NCBI RefSeq assembly: GCF_015680705.1
Contig: NZ_JADNYP010000010.1
Span: 110,877 to 174,876 of the forward strand
From: Pseudomonas fulva
GTDB lineage: Bacteria; Pseudomonadota; Gammaproteobacteria; Pseudomonadales; Pseudomonadaceae
Reading direction: 5' to 3'
DNA: 64,000 bases
In this document: piece after piece, positions 7,854-17,469 of the stretch
Position numbering within the stretch: the stretch's first letter is position 1
Layout of the letters: each line of letters starts with the position of its first letter
The notes under the pieces: generated by a model
The model's input: the letters and a program-made list of their open reading frames with translations, nothing else
Told to the model about the DNA's origin: nothing
The model's database searches: none
Program-made: the position numbers and the translations under genes

Positions 7854-8486
7854 CTAGGCTTCGACGCTCAGGCCATATTCGGCCGAGGCATCCTGCAGCC
7901 ACAGCCACCAATAGTCGGCGAAGCTGCGACGGATCACCAGCTCCCAGGTGTCTTCGGCGGTGCGCCGGATCACCAGCTGCGACTTGGCGAACACGGTACC
8001 GACCGCCTTGCCGACCGGGAAGTTGTTGGGATGCACATCGTAGCTGGTGGACTTCATCAGCACCTCGCGCACATTCGGGCCGCGCAACTCCAGCAGGGTC
8101 TGCCCACCGCTGACGTTGACCACCTGGATATGCAGCCCCTCGAGCGCGGCGCGCAGTTTCTGCTCGACTTCGAACTCTTGCCCGCCTGGCACGATCAGCA
8201 GCCATTCGTCCGGACCTACCCATTGCAGGGAGGTCTGGCCATCGGCGACCACGGTCAGGGCGACCGGCAGTTCCAGGCCCAGGGCCTTCTTCACCCCTGA
8301 GGCGAAGGCTGGATCGTGGCCATCGCCACGAAGAGTCAGGTGACCGAGGAATTTCTTTTCGCGCAGGGTCACGCCGGCGCTCTTGCGACCCTTGCCGACC
8401 AGGCTGGCAAGGTCCGCGTGATGCAGCGGGCTCTCGGCCTTGACGTTGGCGCTGGGGTTCTGCTGATAAACGTTGATGGTGCTCAT
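7854..8486 (-). CDS. soxG: Sarcosine oxidase gamma subunit
   Basis: 210 residues. It forms the smallest folded subunit besides delta in heterotetrameric sarcosine oxidase, packing on alpha near the THF site. Recognised by SPLHHADLASLVGKG near the N-terminus, the central QWVGPDEWLLIVPGG and the C-terminal RRSFADYWWLWLQDA. Follows soxA after 124 bases in the order B-D-A-G, as in other Pseudomonas. No catalytic residues of its own are expected. Confidence 0.95.
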   Translation of the reverse strand: MSTINVYQQNPSANVKAESPLHHADLASLVGKGRKSAGVTLREKKFLGHLTLRGDGHDPAFASGVKKALGLELPVALTVVADGQTSLQWVGPDEWLLIVPGGQEFEVEQKLRAALEGLHIQVVNVSGGQTLLELRGPNVREVLMKSTSYDVHPNNFPVGKAVGTVFAKSQLVIRRTAEDTWELVIRRSFADYWWLWLQDASAEYGLSVEA

Positions 8487-8610
8487 TACTTATCCGCCTT
8501 GAATTCTGTTGACCGCAAAGACCTGCGAGCGGCAGGCCGAGGATGGCCGGGAGGGCCGTGCGCCGCTCCCGCCATGCCGGGGCTCCCTTCCGGCGTATCC
8601 GGCCTGAGCC

Positions 8611-11600
8611 TTAGACGTTCTGCCGTTCACCCTTCGGATCGAAGAAGACCGAAGGCACGATTTGCGCTTCGGTCACGCTACCGTCGGATTGCGATACCCA
8701 GATACGCTCACCCATGCGCTTGAGCCCGCCCTTGACCACGCCCATCGCGAAGGAATACCCCAGCGAGTTGTGGGCATAGCTGGAGGTGATATGGCCGACC
8801 ATGTCCTGCGGGATCGGCTGGTTCGGGTCGAAGATCAGCTGAGCGCCTTCGGCCAGCCACTTGGTCGGGTCCAGCGGCTTGATGCCGACCAGTTGCTTGC
8901 GGTTCTCGCGTACGCAGTCCTCGCGGTTCATGCCGCGCAGGCCGATCCAGGAGAACGGCTTGTTGCGACCGACGCACCAGCTCATGTTCAGGTCGTCCGG
9001 GGTCATCGAGCCGTCGGTGTCCTGTCCGACGATGATGAAGCCCTTCTCGGCGCGCAGCACATGCATGGTCTCGGTGCCATATGGGGTCAGGTTGTACTTC
9101 TTGCCGGCCTCGACGATCTTCTCCAGCACGCCCATGGCGTAGTTGGCCTGGATGTTGACCTCATACGACAGCTCGCCGGTGAACGAGATACGGAACACGC
9201 GCGCCGGCACGTCGGCGACCAGGCCTTCCTTCCAGGTCATGAACGGGAAGGCTTCCTTGTCCAGGTCGATGTCGGTGACTTCGGCCAGCAGCTTGCGGCT
9301 GTTGGGGCCGGACAGCGTCAGGGTCGCCCAGTGGTCGGTGACCGAAGTGAAGTAGACCTTCAGTTCCGGCCACTCGGTCTGGTGGTACAGCTCCAGCCAC
9401 TGCAGGACACGCGCGGCGCCGCCGGTGGTGGTGGTCATGATGAAGTGGTTGTCGCCGACGCAGGCGGTCACGCCGTCGTCGAAGACCATGCCGTCTTCCT
9501 TGCACATCAGGCCATAGCGAGCCTTGCCTACGTCGAGCTTGGTCCAGGCGTTGGTGTACACGCGGTTGAGGAACTCACGCGCATCCGGGCCCTGGATGTC
9601 GATCTTGCCGAGGGTCGAGGCGTCGAGCAGGCCGACGCTGTCCCGCACGGCCTTGCATTCGCGGGCCACGGCGGCATGGATGTCTTCGCCAGGCTTGGGG
9701 AAGTACCACGGACGCTTCCACTGGCCGACATCCTCGAACTCGGCGCCGTTCTTCAAGTGCCAGGCATGCAGGGCGGTGAAGCGCACGGGCTCGAACAGGT
9801 GGCCGCAATGCCGGCCAGCCACGGCGCCGAAGGCCACCGGCGTGTAGTTGGGGCGGAACATGGTGGTGCCCATCTGCGCGATGGTGATTCCCAGCGAACG
9901 GGCGGCGATGGCCAGGCCGTTGATGTTGCCCAGCTTGCCCTGGTCGGTGCCGAAGCCCAGTGCGGTATAGCGCTTGACGTGCTCGACCGACTCGAAACCT
10001 TCGCGGGTGGCCAGCTCGATGGCCGCGGCGGTGACGTCGTTCTGCTGGTCGACGAACTGCTTGGGCGCCCGCGCGGTGCCCTTGTCGTGCGGCACCTGGA
10101 ACAGACCGACGGTGGCCTCTTCCTTGCGCGCGATGGCCTTGGGCAGCGTACCGACACTGGCCTTGAAGCCGGCTTCGTTGGCCGCGCGGGCGCCGCCTTC
10201 GAAACCGTCGGCCAGCACGTCACCCAAGGCATAGACGCCATTGACGCCACCGACGCAGACACGTTTCTGCGGCGCATCGCCCGGTACGAAACCAAGGATG
10301 TCTTCACGCCAGACAGGACGCCCGCCCAAGTGCGAGGCCAGGTGAACCACCGGGCTGTAGCCGCCGGAGGTGCCGACCAGGTCGCACTCGAGCCATTCGC
10401 CCGGGCTGGTGACCTTGTGCGCCGGTACGTCGATGGCCGCCACTCGGGCAGCGCTGACATGCTTGCCGCCACGGGTCTCGACCACCGCGCTGGAGGTCAG
10501 GATGCGGATGCCCTTGGCGCGTGCTTCCTCGACCAGCGAGCCACGCGGGTTGTGACGCGCATCGGCGATGGCCACCACCTGCAGGCCGGCGTCGTGCCAG
10601 TCCAGCGCGGCGCGGTAGGCATGATCGTTGGTGGTCGACAGCACCAGCTTGCGGCCAGGCGCCACGCCATAACGACGCACATAGGTGGAAATCGCTCCGG
10701 CCACCATGTTGCCTGGCAGATCGTTGTTGCCGTAGACCAGCGGACGCTCCTGGGCCCCGGCAGCCAGTACCACGCGCTTGGCGCGGACGCGGTGGACGCG
10801 GTGGCGAACCTGGCCGATAGGCGCACGGTCGCCGAGGTGGTCGGTCAGACGTTCGTGGATGGTCAGGAAGTTGTGGTCGTGGTAGCCGTTGACCGTGGCG
10901 CGCGGCAGCAAGGTCACCTCGGGCAGCGCCTGCAGCTCGGCGACGGTGGCCGCGACCCAGTCGGCGGCCGGCTTGCCATCGAGGGTTTCACGGGTGTCGA
11001 GCAGGCTGCCGCCGAACTCTTCCTGTTCGTCTGCCAGGATCACCCGCGCGCCGCTGCGACCGGCTGCCAGGGCAGCCGCCAGGCCAGCGGGGCCACCGCC
11101 GACGACCAGCACGTCGCAGTGCTGGTTCATGTAGTCGTAGCTGTCAGGGTCGTTCTGCAGCGGCGAACGGCCCAGGCCGGCCGCCTTGCGGATGTACTTC
11201 TCGTAGGTCATCCAGAACGACTTGGGGTACATGAAGGTCTTGTAGTAGAACCCTGGCGGCATCATGTTGCCGCCGACCTTGCCAATGATGCCCATGACAT
11301 CGTTGTTGACGTTCGGCCAGCCGTTGGTGCTCGTGGCGACCAGGCCGGAATACAGCGCCTGCTGGGTAGCACGCACGTTGGGCACCTGGGTCGACTCGCT
11401 CGAGCCAAGCTGCAGGATCGCGTTCGGCTCTTCGGAGCCGGCGGCGATGATCCCGCGCGCACGCGAGTACTTGAAGCTGCGTCCGACGATGTCGACACCG
11501 TTGGCCAGCAGCGCGGCGGCCAGGGAATCGCCGGCATAACCCTGGTAGGTCTTGCCGTTGAAGGTGAAGTTCAGGACCTTGCTGCGGTCGATGCGGCCAC

Positions 11601-11628
11601 CACTGGAGAGGCGATAGGTCTGGCTCAT
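8611..11628 (-). CDS. soxA: Sarcosine oxidase alpha subunit
   Basis: 1005 residues from ATG 11628 (upstream in-frame codons run through soxD). The enzyme oxidatively demethylates sarcosine to glycine, passing the methyl carbon to THF or releasing formaldehyde. Order of domains: an N-terminal 2Fe-2S-like/ubiquitin-type region (residues 1-100, FTFNGKTYQGYAGDSLAAALL), a dinucleotide-binding domain with VVGGGPAGLAAALAAGRSGA (about 171-190) that binds NAD in this family, and a C-terminal aminomethyltransferase (GcvT-like) half from about residue 600 that holds the folate site. Its ATG overlaps the soxD stop (ATGA), so the subunits are translationally coupled. Confidence 0.97.
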   Translation of the reverse strand: MSQTYRLSSGGRIDRSKVLNFTFNGKTYQGYAGDSLAAALLANGVDIVGRSFKYSRARGIIAAGSEEPNAILQLGSSESTQVPNVRATQQALYSGLVATSTNGWPNVNNDVMGIIGKVGGNMMPPGFYYKTFMYPKSFWMTYEKYIRKAAGLGRSPLQNDPDSYDYMNQHCDVLVVGGGPAGLAAALAAGRSGARVILADEQEEFGGSLLDTRETLDGKPAADWVAATVAELQALPEVTLLPRATVNGYHDHNFLTIHERLTDHLGDRAPIGQVRHRVHRVRAKRVVLAAGAQERPLVYGNNDLPGNMVAGAISTYVRRYGVAPGRKLVLSTTNDHAYRAALDWHDAGLQVVAIADARHNPRGSLVEEARAKGIRILTSSAVVETRGGKHVSAARVAAIDVPAHKVTSPGEWLECDLVGTSGGYSPVVHLASHLGGRPVWREDILGFVPGDAPQKRVCVGGVNGVYALGDVLADGFEGGARAANEAGFKASVGTLPKAIARKEEATVGLFQVPHDKGTARAPKQFVDQQNDVTAAAIELATREGFESVEHVKRYTALGFGTDQGKLGNINGLAIAARSLGITIAQMGTTMFRPNYTPVAFGAVAGRHCGHLFEPVRFTALHAWHLKNGAEFEDVGQWKRPWYFPKPGEDIHAAVARECKAVRDSVGLLDASTLGKIDIQGPDAREFLNRVYTNAWTKLDVGKARYGLMCKEDGMVFDDGVTACVGDNHFIMTTTTGGAARVLQWLELYHQTEWPELKVYFTSVTDHWATLTLSGPNSRKLLAEVTDIDLDKEAFPFMTWKEGLVADVPARVFRISFTGELSYEVNIQANYAMGVLEKIVEAGKKYNLTPYGTETMHVLRAEKGFIIVGQDTDGSMTPDDLNMSWCVGRNKPFSWIGLRGMNREDCVRENRKQLVGIKPLDPTKWLAEGAQLIFDPNQPIPQDMVGHITSSYAHNSLGYSFAMGVVKGGLKRMGERIWVSQSDGSVTEAQIVPSVFFDPKGERQNV

Positions 11629-11960
11629 ACGTTTTCTCCCCGTGCGTTGACGGCCGCCGAGTGCGCGGGTGTGTGTTCGCGAGCGGCCATTCTTGGCTTC
11701 TCGCCAATCTTGTAGGTTTCCAGGATCTCGTAGGTCTCGGTGTTGCGGGTGACGTTGAAGTACTGGCGGCAGCCGGCGACGTGGTCCCAAAGCTCATGAT
11801 GGATGCCACGCGGGTTGTCACGGAAGAACATGTACTCGCCCCACTCCGCGTCGGAGCAGGCAGCCGGATCCAGTGGACGAGCGATGTGCGCCTGGCCCGA
11901 AGGGTGGAATTCTTCCTCGGAGCGCAGCTCGCCGCAGTGGGGACAGAAAATATGCAACAT
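11625..11960 (-). CDS. soxD: Sarcosine oxidase delta subunit
   Basis: 111 residues, small as expected. It begins MLHIFCPHCGELRSEEEF, with the CPHCG zinc-binding pair, and contains the family motif GIHHELWDHVAGCRQYF. The Cys/His set (CPHC plus a later Cys and His) binds structural zinc in the characterised enzyme. It sits 14 bases after soxB and overlaps soxA by four bases. Confidence 0.96.
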   Translation of the reverse strand: MLHIFCPHCGELRSEEEFHPSGQAHIARPLDPAACSDAEWGEYMFFRDNPRGIHHELWDHVAGCRQYFNVTRNTETYEILETYKIGEKPRMAAREHTPAHSAAVNARGENV

Positions 11961-11974
11961 GACGTTGTCTCCGG

Positions 11975-13225
11975 TTAGTGGGCGACGGCAGCGGCGCCGT
12001 GTTCATCGATCAGCGCGCCATTGTGGAACCGCTCGATGGAGAACGGCTTGGCGATCGGGTGCATCTCGCCCTTGGCCAGGCTGGCCGCGAAGATGTTGCC
12101 CGAACCCGGCGTGGCCTTGAAGCCGCCGGTACCCCAGCCGCAGTTGAAGAACAGATTCTTGACCGGCGTCTTGGAGATGATCGGGCAGGCGTCCGGGCAG
12201 GTATCGACGATGCCGCCCCACTGACGATTCATGCGCACGCGCGAGAGGATCGGGAACATCTCCACGATGGCCTGGATGGTGTGCTCGATGACCGGGTAGG
12301 AACCCCGTTGGCCATAGCCCACATAGCCGTCGATGCCAGCGCCGATGACCAGGTCGCCCTTGTCCGACTGGCTGATGTAGCCGTGTACCGCGTTGGACAT
12401 GATCACGCTGTCGATGATCGGCTTGATCGGCTCGGAAACCAGTGCCTGCAGCGGATGCGATTCCAGTGGCAGGCGGAAGCCGGCCAGGCGCGCCATGTGC
12501 CCGGAGTTGCCGGCAGTGACCACGCCGACGCGCTTGGCGCCGATGAAACCCTTGTTGGTTTCCACGCCGATGACCGCGCCGTTCTCCTTGCGAAAGCCGA
12601 TCACTTCGGTCTGCTGGATCAGGTCCACGCCCAAGGCGTCGGCAGCGCGGGCGAAGCCCCAGGCCACGGCATCGTGACGGGCCACGCCGCCGCGACGCTG
12701 GACGGTGGCGCCGAGGATCGGATAGCGGGTGTTCTTCGAACAGTCCAGGTAGGGAATCTCGGCCGCCACCTGCTCGGTGTTCAGCAGTTCGCCATCCACG
12801 CCATTGAGTCGGTTGGCGCTCACGCGGCGTTCGGAGTCACGCATGTCCTGCAAGGTGTGGCACAGGTTGTAGACGCCGCGCTGGGAGAACATGACGTTGT
12901 AGTTCAGGTCCTGGGACAGCCCCTCCCACAGCTTCATGGCATGTTCGTACAGGCGCGCCGACTCGTCCCAGAGGTAGTTGGAGCGCACGATGGTGGTGTT
13001 GCGAGCGGTGTTGCCGCCGCCCAGCCAGCCCTTCTCGACCACCGCGACGTTGGTGATGCCGTGCTCCTTGGCCAGGTAGTAGGCCGTGGCCAGGCCATGG
13101 CCGCCACCGCCGACGATGACCACGTCGTAGACTTTCTTCGGCGTCGGCGTGCGCCACATGCGCTGCCAGTTCTCGTGGTGGCTGAGGGAGTGTTTGAGAA
13201 GGCCGAAGCCCGAAAAGCGTTTCAT
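11975..13225 (-). CDS. soxB: Sarcosine oxidase beta subunit
   Basis: 416 residues from ATG 13225; an upstream ATG at 13240 would add five residues but the later start matches the family ([14 protein letters not shown]). This is the flavin subunit with the FAD-binding motif [18 protein letters not shown] (about residues 35-52), the [17 protein letters not shown] stretch that lies near the covalent flavin and substrate site, and the C-terminal [16 protein letters not shown]. It follows glyA after 15 bases, in the same transcript. Confidence 0.97.
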   Translation of the reverse strand: MKRFSGFGLLKHSLSHHENWQRMWRTPTPKKVYDVVIVGGGGHGLATAYYLAKEHGITNVAVVEKGWLGGGNTARNTTIVRSNYLWDESARLYEHAMKLWEGLSQDLNYNVMFSQRGVYNLCHTLQDMRDSERRVSANRLNGVDGELLNTEQVAAEIPYLDCSKNTRYPILGATVQRRGGVARHDAVAWGFARAADALGVDLIQQTEVIGFRKENGAVIGVETNKGFIGAKRVGVVTAGNSGHMARLAGFRLPLESHPLQALVSEPIKPIIDSVIMSNAVHGYISQSDKGDLVIGAGIDGYVGYGQRGSYPVIEHTIQAIVEMFPILSRVRMNRQWGGIVDTCPDACPIISKTPVKNLFFNCGWGTGGFKATPGSGNIFAASLAKGEMHPIAKPFSIERFHNGALIDEHGAAAVAH

Positions 13226-13240
13226 GGTGGTTGCTCCCAC

Positions 13241-14494
13241 TCAGCGGTAAACCGGGAAATCTGCACACAGGGCTGCGACGTTCCGCGCCACGTCGGCTTC
13301 GACGTCGGCGTCGCCGAGGTTGTCGAGGATGTCGCAGATCCAGCCGGCCAGCGCCACGCACTGGGCGACCTTGAAGCCGCGGGTGGTGACAGCGGGCGTG
13401 CCGATACGCAGACCAGAGGTGACGAACGGCGACTGTGGATCGTTCGGCACGGCGTTCTTGTTGACGGTGATGTGCGCGCGGCCCAGGGCGGCGTCGGCGT
13501 CCTTGCCGGTCAGGCCCTGGCGGATCAGGCTGACCAGGAACAGGTGGTTGTCGGTACCACCGGAAACCACGTCGTAGCCGCGATCGACGAAGACCTGGGC
13601 CATGGCCTGGGCGTTCTCGATGACCTGCTTCTGGTAGGCCTTGAACTCAGGTTCCAGCGCTTCCTTGAAGCACACCGCCTTGGCGGCGATGACGTGCATC
13701 AGCGGGCCGCCCTGGGCACCCGGGAATACCGCGGCGTTGAGCTTCTTCTCGATCTCCGGGTTGGCCTTGGCCAGGATCAGGCCGCCACGCGGACCGCGCA
13801 GGGTCTTATGGGTGGTGGTGGTGACCACGTCGGCATAGGGCAGCGGGTTCGGGTACAGGCCGGCGGCGACCAGGCCCGCCACGTGGGCCATGTCGACGAA
13901 CAGCAGCGCACCGACCTTGTCGGCGATTTCGCGGAAGCGCGGGAAGTCGAGGGTCTTGGAATAGGCCGAGAAGCCGGCGACGATCATCTTCGGCTTGTGC
14001 TCGACAGCCAGGCGCTCGACTTCGTCATAGTCGATCAGGCCGGTATCGGTGTCGATGCCGTACTGCACGGCGTTGTACAGCTTGCCCGAAGAGGACACCT
14101 TGGCCCCATGGGTCAGGTGGCCGCCATGGGCCAGGCTCATGCCCAGGATGGTATCGCCGGCTTGCAGCAGGGCCAGGTAGACGGCGCCATTGGCCGAGGA
14201 GCCGGAGTGCGGCTGGACGTTGGCATAGTCGGCCCCGAACAGCTGCTTGGCGCGATCGATGGCCAGCTGCTCGACCTTGTCGACATGCTCGCAGCCGCCA
14301 TAGTAGCGCTTGGCCGGATACCCTTCGGCGTACTTGTTGGTCAGACCGCTGCCCTGGGCCTGCATCACGCGCTTGCTGGTGTAGTTCTCCGAAGCGATCA
14401 GCTCGATGTGATCTTCCTGGCGTTGCTCTTCGGCATTGATCGCCGCCAGCAGTGCGTCGTCATAACCTTGGATCTGGTCTTGCTTGCTGAACAT
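13241..14494 (-). CDS. glyA: Serine hydroxymethyltransferase
   Basis: 417 residues, full length. PLP enzyme joining glycine and 5,10-methylene-THF to serine and THF. The Lys in [14 protein letters not shown] (about residue 229) carries [14 protein letters not shown] near the N-terminus and GGHLTHG (about 125-131) are the folate/PLP-contacting signatures. As first gene before soxB it turns the two products of sarcosine oxidase, glycine and methylene-THF, directly into serine, which SdaB (40694) can then deaminate. Most pseudomonads have a second, housekeeping copy elsewhere. The MFS gene upstream is on the same strand, 145 bases away, with no obvious terminator between. Confidence 0.97.
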   Translation of the reverse strand: MFSKQDQIQGYDDALLAAINAEEQRQEDHIELIASENYTSKRVMQAQGSGLTNKYAEGYPAKRYYGGCEHVDKVEQLAIDRAKQLFGADYANVQPHSGSSANGAVYLALLQAGDTILGMSLAHGGHLTHGAKVSSSGKLYNAVQYGIDTDTGLIDYDEVERLAVEHKPKMIVAGFSAYSKTLDFPRFREIADKVGALLFVDMAHVAGLVAAGLYPNPLPYADVVTTTTHKTLRGPRGGLILAKANPEIEKKLNAAVFPGAQGGPLMHVIAAKAVCFKEALEPEFKAYQKQVIENAQAMAQVFVDRGYDVVSGGTDNHLFLVSLIRQGLTGKDADAALGRAHITVNKNAVPNDPQSPFVTSGLRIGTPAVTTRGFKVAQCVALAGWICDILDNLGDADVEADVARNVAALCADFPVYR

Positions 14495-14639
14495 CTTGTA
14501 TCTCCCGGCAGCGATCGATTCTTGTCATGGAGGGTACTGCGACCCTTTGCGGCGATGGTATGGCCGGGAGGTGGGGTGCAGATGCCTGCGCACGCCTCGC
14601 AATGGCGCGTTTACGACATTGCCACCAAAGCCTCAAACA

Positions 14640-15836
14640 CTAGTGGGAACGCTCGCCACTGGGCACCGGTCGCGCACGTGCGTGATGACGGACCCGGCCG
14701 GTCGCCAGCAAGGTCAGCGCGAGCGCAGCCAGCATGAGCGCGGACAGCCATTGGGGATGCTCGCCGACCCAGTAAAGTGTCAAGCCCACCACCGGCAATA
14801 CGGCTTGGTTCAACAGCACCATCACCGAAGACACGCTTGCCAGACGCTCCACCGGGACGACACGAATCCGAAGGCTGCGACAAAAATTGATCATGAAGAC
14901 CTTACCGCCGATGTTCAGGGCATAGAGCGCGAGAAAGCCAAGCAGGTAGGCCTGGACAAAGACCATGAGCGTGCCTGCCAAGGCCGTGACCCCTGCGGCC
15001 ACCGTGAACAGTCGCAGAGGCGGCATGACCAAAGACAGCCTGGGATAGAGCAACGTGGCAGCCACGCCACAGATGCCTGCGCAGATATCCACGAAGGCAA
15101 AATAGTGGACGGGCAGCTGCATCACACGATCGATCACCGTGGCCGCACCCGCCTCGACCAGTCCGTCGAACGCGTTGTTGCCACACGCCAGCATGACCGA
15201 GCTCAACAGCACAGGCGTGAAGAAGATGAACTTCATGTTGTCGCTCGTAGGCCATACCGCCTTGTCTTCAACGTGGGCAGCTTGGCGTGGCACAACGCGA
15301 CTGAAGCCATAGCAGGCCGCGTTGATGGCATACATGACGGCGGCAACCATCAGCAGCGCTAGGGCGCCTGCCGTGTAACCGACAAAGCCTGCAAGCGGCC
15401 CGATGATCATGGCCGACTGATCGAGGCGACAAAGGAGATTGACGTCGCGATCCACGTCACGGCTGACCAGGGCGATCATTTTTTCGTAAGCGATCAGGCT
15501 TTGTGCGTTGCCAATGGCGACCAGCCCTCCAAGCAGGCCACTGCATAACGCCACCACGGGCGCTGTCGGCTCATGCCGCAATGCCAGGACGGCCAACAGG
15601 CAGCCCCCGCACTTGACGAGGTCAGACGCCACCGACACGCGCCGGACGCCCCAACGATCGATCGAGACGCCCACCAGTGGGGTGACCATGATGCGCGGAA
15701 GCCATGCCATGGCATACGCCATGCCTGACCAGGCCAGGCTTGTGGTGTAGGCATAGACCATGACCGGCACCAAGAACATCAGCAATGCGTCTGCACACAG
15801 CACCAGAAGCAACAAGAGCGACAGCGTTCGACTCAT
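14640..15836 (-). CDS. MFS transporter, probable exporter of the peptide/cupin module
   Basis: 398 residues, about 12 hydrophobic segments. The loop between segments 2 and 3 reads SIDRWGVRRVSVASD, the MFS motif A region (G-x3-D-x-x-G-R-R-x-x). The overall look (short loops, GVSIDRWGVRR, late GEHPQW loop) is nearest to the drug- or siderophore-efflux MFS_3/EntS type, though I cannot name a close relative. Its ATG overlaps the cupin gene stop (ATGA), so both are translated together and transcription would start before the 88-aa peptide gene. By context it may export whatever the module makes; import or self-protection are alternatives. Function not proven. Confidence 0.75.
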   Translation of the reverse strand: MSRTLSLLLLLVLCADALLMFLVPVMVYAYTTSLAWSGMAYAMAWLPRIMVTPLVGVSIDRWGVRRVSVASDLVKCGGCLLAVLALRHEPTAPVVALCSGLLGGLVAIGNAQSLIAYEKMIALVSRDVDRDVNLLCRLDQSAMIIGPLAGFVGYTAGALALLMVAAVMYAINAACYGFSRVVPRQAAHVEDKAVWPTSDNMKFIFFTPVLLSSVMLACGNNAFDGLVEAGAATVIDRVMQLPVHYFAFVDICAGICGVAATLLYPRLSLVMPPLRLFTVAAGVTALAGTLMVFVQAYLLGFLALYALNIGGKVFMINFCRSLRIRVVPVERLASVSSVMVLLNQAVLPVVGLTLYWVGEHPQWLSALMLAALALTLLATGRVRHHARARPVPSGERSH

Positions 15837-17149
15837 GGCGCCGAAGTCGGTGCCGAGGGCATTGCTCGCGTCAGGAGTACCTTGACCTGCTGCCCCGTGG
15901 ATTCATCGGTGACGATGACGGCCTTGGGGGTTTCTCCAGTCGAGATGCTTTCCATGGCCTGCTGTTGCTGACCGACGAGCGCCTCCAGGTACGCCAAGGG
16001 CGCGGGTATTTCATTGACCTTGAAGGAAGGATAGCGGGTGTCGGTCAATGGCCAATCGATGACATCGTGCCCGGGGATATAGGCCATGGAGGCATCGAGG
16101 TAAAATACCGGCCTGTTGAGGGTGAAGATCTGTTCCATGTCGAATAACGCATGGGCCACGCCGCACGGAATGACCAACTCCATCTGAGGATCACAGGTGA
16201 ACGCATGCCACTCTTCGTGATGGAGCGTGTCAGACCCTTGCCTCATGTCGACCAGCTTGAGTCTGATCACACGATCGCCAGGCCCCATGAAGGTCAGGTG
16301 ATCTTCCTGTCCCAGGTGTACACCGAACGACTCGAAATCATAAGACGCCGAACCGTGGTCGACGATGTAAAACGGCGAAGGGCCAGCAATTGGAATGATG
16401 CGACTGTCCTCGCCCGTCCTGACAGCGCCATGCCGTTCGAACCGTACGCCTTTCAAGCGAGAGGACGGCAGCGGTGAAGACGCCTCGGAGGGCTCGGCCT
16501 CCGGTTGCAACAGCAGTTGCACCTGCTCGCCGGTATCCAAGACGAAGGTTCGAGTTTCCCCGTGTGAAACGTTCCCTACGGACAAGGCAGCGGCTTGCAG
16601 CGACGCCAGCCGGTAATACACTTGATTTGAGGCAGGTTCGCTCATGGCCACGACAGGTTCGATGGTCTTCGGATCCGTCTCCAACGGCAGATTGATGATG
16701 TCGTTTTCGGGGATCCACCCCACCGTCGGCGCCAGCAAGTCTTCGATAGGCGGCAAGAAAAGGCCATATGCATCGAGGGTTGAAACCCCTTCGAGTCCAC
16801 TGAAGGTGTGGGCCACTCCCGGTGGGATGATCAGTGTTCTGCTGGACGAAGGCGCGAACGCGAGATCCAGGGAAACGCCAAGCGTCGGGGAGTCTTTTCG
16901 GCAGTCGATGAACCTGGCACGTATACGCCTGCGCGCATCGCCCAGGAACGTCAACACGTCCTGCTGACTCAAATGAATACCATATTGCCCATAGTCAAAA
17001 GGCTGTTCTCCATGGGTCACGATATTGATGGGACGCGTCGTGGAGAAGGGAACGACAAAGGATTCCGCACGCCCGTTATTGAGGCGCCAGCGATCAATCC
17101 ACTGCAACCCGTCGATGGTCATTTGCGCATTCAGAGCATGCGTGTTCAT
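15833..17149 (-). CDS. Tandem RmlC-like (dTDP-dehydrorhamnose epimerase-type) double-cupin protein
   Basis: 438 residues made of two homologous halves. Half 1: YGIHLSQQDVLTFLG (His59), FIDCRKDSPTLG (80-91), IIPPGVAHTF (107-116), then GWIPENDIINLPL (144-156) and GETRTFVLDTGEQVQLLL (197-214). Half 2: FGVHLGQEDHLTFMG (His278), LVDMRQGSDTL (299-309), VIPCGVAHAL (326-335), AYIPGHDVIDWPL (356-368) and GETPKAVIVTDESTGQQVKVLL (405-426). The VDxRxxSPT-G and IPxGxAH blocks and the preceding GxH are the hallmarks of RmlC, whose catalytic base is the equivalent His. Known RmlC proteins are single-domain, about 180 residues, acting on dTDP-sugars; no other rhamnose genes are present. It lies 53 bases after the 88-aa peptide gene and overlaps the MFS gene. 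The reaction is unknown: sugar, sugar-nucleotide or peptide modification, or binding only. Confidence 0.75.
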   Translation of the reverse strand: MNTHALNAQMTIDGLQWIDRWRLNNGRAESFVVPFSTTRPINIVTHGEQPFDYGQYGIHLSQQDVLTFLGDARRRIRARFIDCRKDSPTLGVSLDLAFAPSSSRTLIIPPGVAHTFSGLEGVSTLDAYGLFLPPIEDLLAPTVGWIPENDIINLPLETDPKTIEPVVAMSEPASNQVYYRLASLQAAALSVGNVSHGETRTFVLDTGEQVQLLLQPEAEPSEASSPLPSSRLKGVRFERHGAVRTGEDSRIIPIAGPSPFYIVDHGSASYDFESFGVHLGQEDHLTFMGPGDRVIRLKLVDMRQGSDTLHHEEWHAFTCDPQMELVIPCGVAHALFDMEQIFTLNRPVFYLDASMAYIPGHDVIDWPLTDTRYPSFKVNEIPAPLAYLEALVGQQQQAMESISTGETPKAVIVTDESTGQQVKVLLTRAMPSAPTSAP

Positions 17150-17202
17150 GGCATGACGTACCTTTCAAAAGGTGCAGGCATCGACAATGCCTGGCGACCG
17201 TT

Positions 17203-17469
17203 TCAGAGACTAATGACGTGCGCGTTGAACCCCGCCTGTTTCGCACTGCGCAAGAGCGACTGCAAACTTGAGGTATCCAGGGTACGGTACTGATCCTGCA
17301 AGGGAGCAGACTTGATACCTGCCAAGTAGGCCAGTTTGTCATACGTGTGCATCACCGTTTCCTTGCTCGTTTCCATCAGACTGATGAAGCGATTCGCATG
17401 CACGGTGCGAGCCTCGCTCACGGTCGGTTGCACTTCATAAAACTCAACCACTTCATTTGCCTTGATCAT
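17203..17469 (-). CDS. 88-residue peptide of unknown function heading the cupin/MFS module
   Basis: Begins MIKANEVVEFYEV after GGGAGAGTT-type ribosome site (the plus strand reads AACTCTCCC at 17472-17480). 88 residues, no Cys, no signal peptide, no transmembrane segment. The middle is amphipathic and helical (NRFISLMETSKETVMHTYDKL), followed by LAGIKSAPLQDQYRTLDTSS and a C-terminal helix ending AGFNAHVISL. I do not recognise the family. It is the first gene of a compact run (peptide, double cupin, MFS exporter), so it could be a ribosomally made precursor peptide, a small regulator or a subunit of the cupin protein. The module is visibly lower in GC than glyA or ltaE around it. Confidence 0.6.
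   Translation of the reverse strand: MIKANEVVEFYEVQPTVSEARTVHANRFISLMETSKETVMHTYDKLAYLAGIKSAPLQDQYRTLDTSSLQSLLRSAKQAGFNAHVISL

Noticed and set aside
8662..11715. 1017-codon open frame on the plus strand opposite soxA
   Set aside because: It is the antisense shadow of a GC-rich gene. soxA is certain by family motifs; the opposite frame has no ribosome site or recognisable domain.
14495..14639. Glycine or folate riboswitch before glyA
   Set aside because: The 145-base leader shows no tandem glycine aptamer layout or other pattern I could recognise.
11978..14737. 919-codon open frame on the plus strand opposite soxB and glyA
   Set aside because: It spans two certain genes on the other strand and a gap; it is a composition artefact.
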